Made by a program: the position numbers and the translations under genes
NCBI GenBank assembly: GCA_027031685.1
Contig: JALVPS010000215.1
Span: 1-5,396, forward strand
DNA length: 5,396 bases
Reading direction: 5' to 3'
From: Gammaproteobacteria bacterium
GTDB taxonomy: Bacteria; Pseudomonadota; Gammaproteobacteria; UWMA-0217
Shown here: one piece after another, positions 1 through 4,685 of the stretch
Layout of the letters: each line of letters opens with the position of its first letter
Numbering within the stretch: the stretch's first letter is position 1
Notes under the pieces: generated by a model
The model's database searches: none
What the model saw: the letters and a program-made list of their open reading frames with translations, nothing else
Told to the model about the DNA's origin: nothing

Positions 1-983
1 TCATGCTCATCTCCCTGCTGTACATGTACAGCAAGGGCGGCAGCTTCGACATCCTCGACCTGCACCACCTCAAGCTGGGCCTCACCGAGCAGGTGCTCAT
101 CTTCCTCGCCTTCCTGCTCGCCTTCGGCGTCAAGGTGCCCATGTGGCCGGTGCACACCTGGCTGCCGGACGCCCACGTGGAGGCGCCCACCGGCGGCTCG
201 GTGATCCTGGCGGCCATCATGCTCAAGATCGGCGGCTACGGCTTTCTGCGCTTCTCGCTGCCCATCACCCCCGACGCCTCGGCCCAGCTGGACTGGCTGA
301 TCATCCTCATGTCCTTGGTGGCCGTGGTGTACATCGGCTTCGTGGCCCTGGCCCAGCAGGACATGAAGAAGCTCATCGCCTACTCGTCCATCGCCCACAT
401 GGGCTTCGTCACCCTGGGCTTCTTCATCATGTTCCAGATCTACCGCAGCACCGGCGACTACGGCGGCGCGCGCATGGGCATCGAGGGCGGCATGATGCAG
501 ATGATCTCCCACGGCTTCATCTCCGGCGCCATGTTCCTGTGCGTGGGGGTGGTGTACGACCGCATGCACACGCGCCAGATCGCCGACTACGGCGGGGTGA
601 TGCATCGCATGCCGCTGTTCGCCGGCTTCATGGTGCTGTTCGCCATGGCCAACGCCGGCCTGCCGGGCACCTCGGGCTTCGTGGGCGAGTTCCTGGTGGT
701 GCTGGCCAGCTTCAAGGCCAGCTTCTGGATCGCCTTCCTGGCCGCCACCACCCTCGTGCTGGGCGCCGCCTACACGCTGTGGATGGTGCGCCGCGTGCTG
801 TACGGGCCGGTGGAGAGCGACCGGGTGATGAAGCTCGATGACATCAATGCCCGCGAGTTCCTGTTCCTGGCCCTGCTGGCGGCGGTGGTGCTGCTGCTGG
901 GCGTGTGGCCCGATCCGCTGTTCCAGGTGATGCACGCCAGCATCGACCAGCTGGTGCAGCACGCGGCCGTCTCCAAACTCTGA
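1..983 (+). CDS. nuoM: NADH-quinone oxidoreductase subunit M, 3' part (5' end outside window)
   Basis: Antiporter-like proton-translocating membrane subunit of respiratory complex I (NDH-1, ND4 homologue). The reading frame enters from upstream: the first whole codon is at 3, and 326 residues are visible before TGA at 981-983. Key channel residues line up with E. coli NuoM at a constant offset of 190: Lys44 (motif VKVPMWPVHTWLPDAH) matches K234, Lys75 (MLKIGGYG) matches K265, and His132 (AHMGF) matches H322. After a 12-residue insertion, His170 (SHGF) matches H348 and Glu229 (FVGEF) matches E407. This implies a full length near 516 residues against 509 in E. coli, so about 190 are missing; the residue matching E144 lies outside. 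Hydrophobic helices alternate with short loops throughout, and the last helix is near residues 285-303. Motifs such as HGFISGAMFLCVGVVYDRMH resemble the alphaproteobacterial/mitochondrial form more than E. coli. Sixteen bases separate it from nuoN, so co-transcription is likely. Confidence 0.98.
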   Translation, partial: MLISLLYMYSKGGSFDILDLHHLKLGLTEQVLIFLAFLLAFGVKVPMWPVHTWLPDAHVEAPTGGSVILAAIMLKIGGYGFLRFSLPITPDASAQLDWLIILMSLVAVVYIGFVALAQQDMKKLIAYSSIAHMGFVTLGFFIMFQIYRSTGDYGGARMGIEGGMMQMISHGFISGAMFLCVGVVYDRMHTRQIADYGGVMHRMPLFAGFMVLFAMANAGLPGTSGFVGEFLVVLASFKASFWIAFLAATTLVLGAAYTLWMVRRVLYGPVESDRVMKLDDINAREFLFLALLAAVVLLLGVWPDPLFQVMHASIDQLVQHAAVSKL

Positions 984-999
984 CCGAACCGGGTTCGTC

Positions 1000-2427
1000 A
1001 TGACCGATCTGTCTGCCCTGCTGCCGGAAATCGCCCTGCTCAGCCTGACCTGCGTGGTGCTGGTGGTGGACCTGTACCTGCCGGCCGAGCGGCGCGCCGT
1101 CACCTACTGGCTCACCCAGCTCACGCTGGCGGTGGCCTTCCTGCTCACCCTGGCCGGGCTGGGCGAGGCACCGCAGCGCCTGTTCGATGGCGCCTTCCTG
1201 CGCGACACCCTGGGCGATGTGCTCAAGCTGTTCATCTACGGCATCACGGCCGGGGTCTTCCTGTACGCGCGCCCCTACCTGCGCGACCGCGGCCTGTGGC
1301 GCGGCGAGTTCCACGTGCTGGGGCTGTTCGCCGTGCTGGGCATGATGATCCTGGTGTCCGCCGGCAGCTTCCTGTCGCTGTATCTGGGCCTGGAGCTGCT
1401 GGCCCTGTCGCTGTATGCGCTGGTGGCCTTCGACCGCGACTCGGCCCGCGCCTCGGAGGCGGCCATGAAATACTTCGTGCTGGGCGCCATGGCCTCCGGC
1501 ATGCTGCTGTACGGCATGTCCATCCTGTACGGGCTCACCGGTTCGCTGGACATCGCCACCGTGCACGCCCAGCTGGTCCGCGCCGGCGGCGCCCCCGACG
1601 TGAGTGTGGTGTTCGGCCTGGTGTTCCTGCTGGTGGGCATCGCCTTCAAGTTCGGCGCCGTGCCCTTCCACATGTGGGTGCCGGACGTGTACGAGGGTGC
1701 CCCCGGGGCGGTCACCCTGTTCGTCGGCTCGGCGCCCAAGATCGCCGCCTTCGCCATGATCGTGCGCCTGCTGGCGGAGGGCATGGGCAGCCTGCAGCCG
1801 CACTGGGAGGACATGCTGGTGGTGCTGGCGGCGCTGTCCATCGGCCTCGGCAACGTGGTGGCCATCGCCCAGCGCAACCTCAAGCGCATGCTGGCCTACT
1901 CCACCATCTCCCACGTCGGTTTCATCTTCCTGGGCATGCTGGCCGGCTCGCGCCAGGGTTATGCCGCGGCCATGTTCTATTCCCTCACCTACGCGCTCAT
2001 GGCGGCCGGCGGCTTCGGCATGGTGGTGCTGCTCAGCCGCCGTGGCCACGAGGCCGAGTGGCTGGACGACTACCGCGGCCTCAACGACAGCCATCCCTGG
2101 TTCGCCTTCCTCATGATGCTGCTCATGCTGTCCATGGCCGGCGTGCCGCCGCTGGTGGGCTTCTACGCCAAGCTGGTGGTGCTGCAGGCGGTGGTGGATG
2201 CCGGCCACGTGTGGCTGGCCGTGTACGCGGTGCTCATGAGCGTGGTGGGCGCCTACTACTACCTGCGCGTGGTCAAGCTCATGTACTTCGACCGGCCGCT
2301 GGGCGAGGCGCCCGTCACCTCCGGACTGGACGCCCACGTGCTGCTGTCGGCCAACAGCATCGCCCTGCTGCTGCTGGGCCTGTTCCCCTCCGCCCTCATG
2401 GCCCTGTGCCTGTCTGCCTTCCGCTGA
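1000..2427 (+). CDS. nuoN: NADH-quinone oxidoreductase subunit N
   Basis: Antiporter-like membrane subunit of complex I (ND2 homologue), 475 residues against 485 in E. coli, so full length. It works next to NuoM in the membrane arm as one of the proton channels. Charged residues of the E. coli half-channels are in place, several with identical numbering: Glu132 (LGLELLAL, E. coli E133), Lys217 (AFKFGAVPFHMW), Lys247 (APKIAAF), Lys295 (RNLKRMLAYS), His305 (ISHVGF) and Lys391 (GFYAKLVVL, E. coli K395). The polytopic hydrophobic pattern runs from residue 10 to the C-terminus. ATG at 1000 is chosen because it gives the expected N-terminal helix. The ribosome binding site is weak (GGG at 991-993), so translation is probably coupled to nuoM, which ends 16 bases upstream. 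It is the last nuo gene here. No hairpin with a T-tract follows, so nuo transcripts may run on into metY. Confidence 0.98.
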   Translation: MTDLSALLPEIALLSLTCVVLVVDLYLPAERRAVTYWLTQLTLAVAFLLTLAGLGEAPQRLFDGAFLRDTLGDVLKLFIYGITAGVFLYARPYLRDRGLWRGEFHVLGLFAVLGMMILVSAGSFLSLYLGLELLALSLYALVAFDRDSARASEAAMKYFVLGAMASGMLLYGMSILYGLTGSLDIATVHAQLVRAGGAPDVSVVFGLVFLLVGIAFKFGAVPFHMWVPDVYEGAPGAVTLFVGSAPKIAAFAMIVRLLAEGMGSLQPHWEDMLVVLAALSIGLGNVVAIAQRNLKRMLAYSTISHVGFIFLGMLAGSRQGYAAAMFYSLTYALMAAGGFGMVVLLSRRGHEAEWLDDYRGLNDSHPWFAFLMMLLMLSMAGVPPLVGFYAKLVVLQAVVDAGHVWLAVYAVLMSVVGAYYYLRVVKLMYFDRPLGEAPVTSGLDAHVLLSANSIALLLLGLFPSALMALCLSAFR

Positions 2428-2450
2428 TCGGTCGGGGGGTGTGACGGGGG

Positions 2451-2479
2451 TTGAAATTTTCCCGCCCGGCCCTTACCAT
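2451..2479 (+). promoter_or_regulatory. Sigma70-type promoter of the initiator tRNA, rRNA P1-like discriminator
   Basis: A -35 box TTGAAA (2451-2456; 5 of 6 to TTGACA) and a -10 box TACCAT (2474-2479; 4 of 6 to TATAAT) are separated by the ideal 17 bases. The eight bases after the -10 box, TCGCCACC (2480-2487), differ only in the first base from the GCGCCACC discriminator I recall for E. coli rrnB P1. Transcription would then start near 2488, leaving only about five leader bases before the tRNA. A G+C-rich discriminator of this kind is known to go with growth-rate and ppGpp/DksA control. That control is inferred here, not shown. The -10 box is imperfect, so strength is uncertain. Confidence 0.7.
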
Positions 2480-2492
2480 TCGCCACCTCTGA

Positions 2493-2569
2493 TGCGGGGT
2501 GGAGCAGTCTGGCAGCTCGTCGGGCTCATAACCCGAAGGTCGCAGGTTCAAATCCTGCCCCCGCTACCA
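2493..2569 (+). tRNA. metY: Initiator tRNA-fMet (anticodon CAT), CCA encoded
   Basis: A 77-base gene folding as a complete cloverleaf. The acceptor strands are 2493-2499 and 2559-2565. The D-stem is GAGC/GCTC, the anticodon CAT lies at 2527-2529, and the T-arm is GCAGG-TTCAAAT-CCTGC. The genomic CCA is at 2567-2569. Initiator identity rests on three visible hallmarks: three consecutive G:C pairs closing the anticodon loop (2522-2524 with 2532-2534), an A11:U24 pair in the D-stem (2503 with 2517), and no Watson-Crick pair at 1:72. Position 1 is T (2493) and position 72 is T (2565), giving a U1.U72 mismatch where E. coli has C1.A72. The tRNA carries formyl-methionine to the 30S P site with IF2, whose gene lies downstream. 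Position directly before rimP-nusA-infB matches E. coli metY, hence the symbol. Confidence 0.98.
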
Positions 2570-2575
2570 AATTAG

Positions 2576-2597
2576 AGGCCCCGTCAGGGGCTTTTTT
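2576..2597 (+). terminator. Intrinsic terminator T1 after the initiator tRNA
   Basis: A perfect five-pair stem GCCCC/GGGGC (2578-2582 with 2587-2591) closes a four-base GTCA loop. Six T residues follow at once (2592-2597). The stem can be lengthened by wobble and A-T pairs into the T-tract. It sits seven bases after the encoded CCA, so it probably ends most tRNA transcripts. Partial read-through would supply rimP-nusA-infB, as described for the E. coli metY operon. Confidence 0.88.
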
Positions 2598-2598
2598 A

Positions 2599-2625
2599 TT
2601 GCCGGCGGCCCGGGAGCGGCGGCAA
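2599..2625 (+). other. Possible leader hairpin between the two terminators
   Basis: TTGCCG (2599-2604) can pair with CGGCAA (2620-2625). Two more pairs form inside after a G.G mismatch (C2606-G2618 and G2607-C2617). No T-tract follows, so it is not a terminator in itself. In such GC-rich DNA a six-pair stem with a 15-base interior can arise by chance. It is listed because it fills the space between two well-formed terminators in an mRNA leader. Confidence 0.35.
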
Positions 2626-2637
2626 GGACGAGTTCAC

Positions 2638-2659
2638 TGGGCCCGCGGGGCCCATTTTT
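2638..2659 (+). terminator. Intrinsic terminator T2, just upstream of rimP
   Basis: A perfect seven-pair inverted repeat TGGGCCC/GGGCCCA (2638-2644 with 2648-2654) closes a GCG loop. It is followed by TTTTT (2655-2659), then GTTT. By stem strength and T-run this is a better terminator than many gene-end ones. It ends 17 bases before the rimP GTG codon, leaving no room for a promoter after it. Every rimP-nusA-infB transcript starting upstream must therefore pass it, and it may act as an attenuator. Confidence 0.88.
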
Positions 2660-2676
2660 GTTTGCGGAACGTTTGC

Positions 2677-3159
2677 GTGACCAACGAGACACGGCATCTG
2701 GAGGACATCATCCGCCCGGTGGTGGAGAGTTTCGGCTGCGTCCTGTGGGGGGTGGAGTTTCGCCCCTTCAAGCGCAGCGCACTGCTGCGCGTGTTCATCG
2801 ACCGCCCCGAGGGCGGCGTGACGCTGGCGGACTGCGCCGACGTGAGCTACCAGCTGAGCGGGGTGCTGGACGTGGAGGACCCCATCGCCGTGCCCTACAC
2901 GCTGGAGGTGTCCTCGCCGGGCATCGAGCGTCCCCTGCTGGACTACACTCACTACCGACAATACCTGGGCCAGCAGGCCAAACTGCGCCTCAAGTGGCCG
3001 GTGGCCGGCGCCCGCAACTACCGCGGCATCATCCGCGCCGCAGACGACGAGCGACTCACCCTGGAGACGGCGGACAGGGTGGTGGAGATCCCCTGGGACG
3101 CCATCGGCCGGGGCCGGTTGCTCGTGGACATTCAGCCAGGACAGAGCAAGCAGCGATGA
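2677..3159 (+). CDS. rimP: Ribosome maturation factor RimP
   Basis: Cytoplasmic assembly factor for the 30S subunit, needed for efficient 16S rRNA and head-domain maturation. With the GTG start at 2677 it has 160 residues against 150 in E. coli. The family core is plain: DCADVSYQLSGVLDVEDPI (residues 52-70) and LEVSSPGIERPL (76-87), followed by the C-terminal SH3-like beta domain (about 90-155). GTG was chosen because it places the N-terminal helix (HLEDIIRPVVESFG) as in homologues and has a weak purine site, GGA at 2666-2668, eight bases upstream. An in-frame TTG at 2662 is a possible alternative. A TTG at 2599 would put terminator T2 inside the gene and is unlikely. Its TGA overlaps the nusA ATG (ATGA), which indicates translational coupling. 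The order rimP-nusA-infB is conserved across many bacteria. Confidence 0.97.
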   Translation: MTNETRHLEDIIRPVVESFGCVLWGVEFRPFKRSALLRVFIDRPEGGVTLADCADVSYQLSGVLDVEDPIAVPYTLEVSSPGIERPLLDYTHYRQYLGQQAKLRLKWPVAGARNYRGIIRAADDERLTLETADRVVEIPWDAIGRGRLLVDIQPGQSKQR

Positions 3160-4655
3160 ACAAAGAGATTCTCGTAGTCGTCGATGTCGTCTCCAACGAG
3201 AAGGGCGTCGACAAAGAAGTCATCTTCGAGGCGCTGGAGGCCGCGCTGGCCTCGGCCACGCGCAAGAAGTACGGCGGCGACATCGACGTGCGCGTGGAGA
3301 TCGACCGGGAGACCGGCGAGTACCGTACCTTCCGCCGCTGGCAGGTGGTGGACGACGAGGACCCCGAGTTCGAATCGCCGGAGCGGCAGATCCTGTACAG
3401 CTATGCGGTGCAGAAGAATCCCGACATCCAGGTGGGCGAGTACATCGAGGAGCCCATCGAGTCGGTGGAATTCGGCCGCATCGCGGCGCAGACCGCCAAG
3501 CAGGTCATCGTGCAGAAAGTGCGCGAGGCTGAGCGCCAGCAGGTGGTGGACGCCTACAAGGACCGAGTGGGCGAGCTGGTCATGGGCCTGGTCAAACGCG
3601 TCGAGCGGCGCGGCGTGTTCCTGGACCTGGGCGGCAACGCCGAGGCCTTCATCCCCCGCGAGTGGATGATCCCGCGCGAGAACGTGCGCATGGGCGATCG
3701 TGTGCGCGGCTACCTGGCCGAGGTGCGCTCCGAGCTGCGCGGCCCGCAGCTGTTCGTGAGCCGCACAGCGCCCGAGTTCCTCATAGAGCTGTTCAAGCTG
3801 GAGGTGCCCGAGGTGGGCCAGGGCCTCATCGAGATCCTGGGCGCCGCCCGCGACCCCGGCCTGCGCGCCAAGATCGCCGTCAAGTCCAACGACCCGCGCC
3901 TGGACCCGGTGGGGGCCTGCGTGGGCATGCGCGGCTCGCGCGTGCAGACCGTCTCCAACGAGCTGGCCGGCGAGCGCGTGGACATCATCCTGTGGGACGA
4001 GAACCCGGCCCAGTTCGTCATCAACGCCATGTCGCCGGCCGAGGTGGTGTCCATCGTCGTGGACGAGGAAAAGCACAGCATGGACATCGCCGTGCCGGAG
4101 GACAAGCTGTCCCAGGCCATCGGCCGCAACGGCCAGAACGTGCGCCTGGCCAGCCAGCTCACCGGCTGGGAGCTGAACGTGATGACCGCCGAGGAGGCCG
4201 AGGAAAAGAGCGAGGCCGAGGCGCGCCAGCTCATGGAGATGTTCATGGAACAGCTCGACGTGGGCGAGGACGTGGCCGCCATCCTGGTGCAGGAGGGCTT
4301 CACCAGCGTGGAGGAGGTGGCCTACGTGCCGGCCGAGGAGCTGCTGGCCATCGAGGAATTCGACGAGGAGATCGTGGAGGAGCTGCGCAGCCGGGCCCAG
4401 GATGCGCTGCTCACCAAGGCCATCGCCCTGGAGGAGGAGATCGAGACCGCCGAGCCGGCGGAGGACCTGCGCAACATGGAGGGTATGGACGAGGAGACGG
4501 CCCGCCGGCTGGCCGCCCACGGCATTGTCACCATGGAAGACCTGGCCGAGCAGTCCGTGGAGGACCTGCTGGAAATCGAGGGCATGGACGAGGAGCGCGC
4601 CGCGCAGTTGATCATGAAGGCCCGTGAGCCCTGGTTTGCGGAAAGTGCGGGTTGA
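3156..4655 (+). CDS. nusA: Transcription termination/antitermination factor NusA
   Basis: RNA polymerase-associated elongation factor that prolongs pauses, stimulates intrinsic termination and takes part in rRNA antitermination. It has 499 residues against 495 in E. coli. Domains in order: the RNAP-binding N-terminal domain (about 1-125, starting MNKEILVVVDVVSNEKG, with the TAKQVIVQKVREAER motif at 113-127); an S1 RNA-binding domain (about 135-200, with FLDLGGNAEAFIP); KH1 (GACVGMRGSR at 253-262); and KH2 (IGRNGQNVRLASQLTGWEL at 322-340). Two C-terminal acidic repeats follow, AR1 (about 363-420) and AR2 (about 437-493). The repeats are visibly related: EELLAIEEFDEEIVEEL in AR1 and EDLLEIEGMDEERAAQL in AR2. 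This C-terminal extension is typical of gamma- and betaproteobacteria. The ATG overlaps the rimP stop and the only purine tract (AGGA, 3138-3141) is distant, so initiation is probably coupled to rimP. Confidence 0.99.
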   Translation: MNKEILVVVDVVSNEKGVDKEVIFEALEAALASATRKKYGGDIDVRVEIDRETGEYRTFRRWQVVDDEDPEFESPERQILYSYAVQKNPDIQVGEYIEEPIESVEFGRIAAQTAKQVIVQKVREAERQQVVDAYKDRVGELVMGLVKRVERRGVFLDLGGNAEAFIPREWMIPRENVRMGDRVRGYLAEVRSELRGPQLFVSRTAPEFLIELFKLEVPEVGQGLIEILGAARDPGLRAKIAVKSNDPRLDPVGACVGMRGSRVQTVSNELAGERVDIILWDENPAQFVINAMSPAEVVSIVVDEEKHSMDIAVPEDKLSQAIGRNGQNVRLASQLTGWELNVMTAEEAEEKSEAEARQLMEMFMEQLDVGEDVAAILVQEGFTSVEEVAYVPAEELLAIEEFDEEIVEELRSRAQDALLTKAIALEEEIETAEPAEDLRNMEGMDEETARRLAAHGIVTMEDLAEQSVEDLLEIEGMDEERAAQLIMKAREPWFAESAG

Positions 4656-4671
4656 GAAGGCAGAGTGCCCA

Positions 4672-4677
4672 AGAGGT
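4672..4677 (+). promoter_or_regulatory. Shine-Dalgarno site of infB
   Basis: AGAGGT lies eight bases before the ATG at 4686, inside the 30-base nusA-infB gap. It is the clearest ribosome binding site in the window. Unlike nusA, IF2 can therefore be translated independently of the gene upstream. It also fixes the infB start. Confidence 0.85.
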
Positions 4678-4685
4678 AACAGACC

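Noticed and set aside
844..2337. Open frame of 497 codons on the - strand antisense to nuoN
   Set aside because: Extremely rich in His, Gln and Gly, as expected from reading membrane-protein codons backwards. No recognisable domain, and nuoN on the other strand is fully conserved.
2431..2450. G-rich stretch as a possible G-quadruplex before metY
   Set aside because: There are only two long G runs plus isolated Gs. Four G-tracts of three or more separated by loops are not present.
2446..2463. Weak GGG/CCC hairpin after nuoN as a nuo terminator
   Set aside because: Only about three G-C pairs flank an A/T interior that pairs poorly, and no T-run follows. The same bases make a better -35 region.
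2599..2676. Longer rimP starting at TTG 2599
   Set aside because: It would translate the hairpins and terminator T2, has no ribosome binding site, and adds 26 residues absent from RimP homologues.
2658..3155. nusA reading frame open for 166 codons upstream of its ATG, across rimP
   Set aside because: The extension is a frame shadow of rimP with Arg/Gly/His-rich composition. The ATG at 3156 gives the exact conserved NusA N-terminus.
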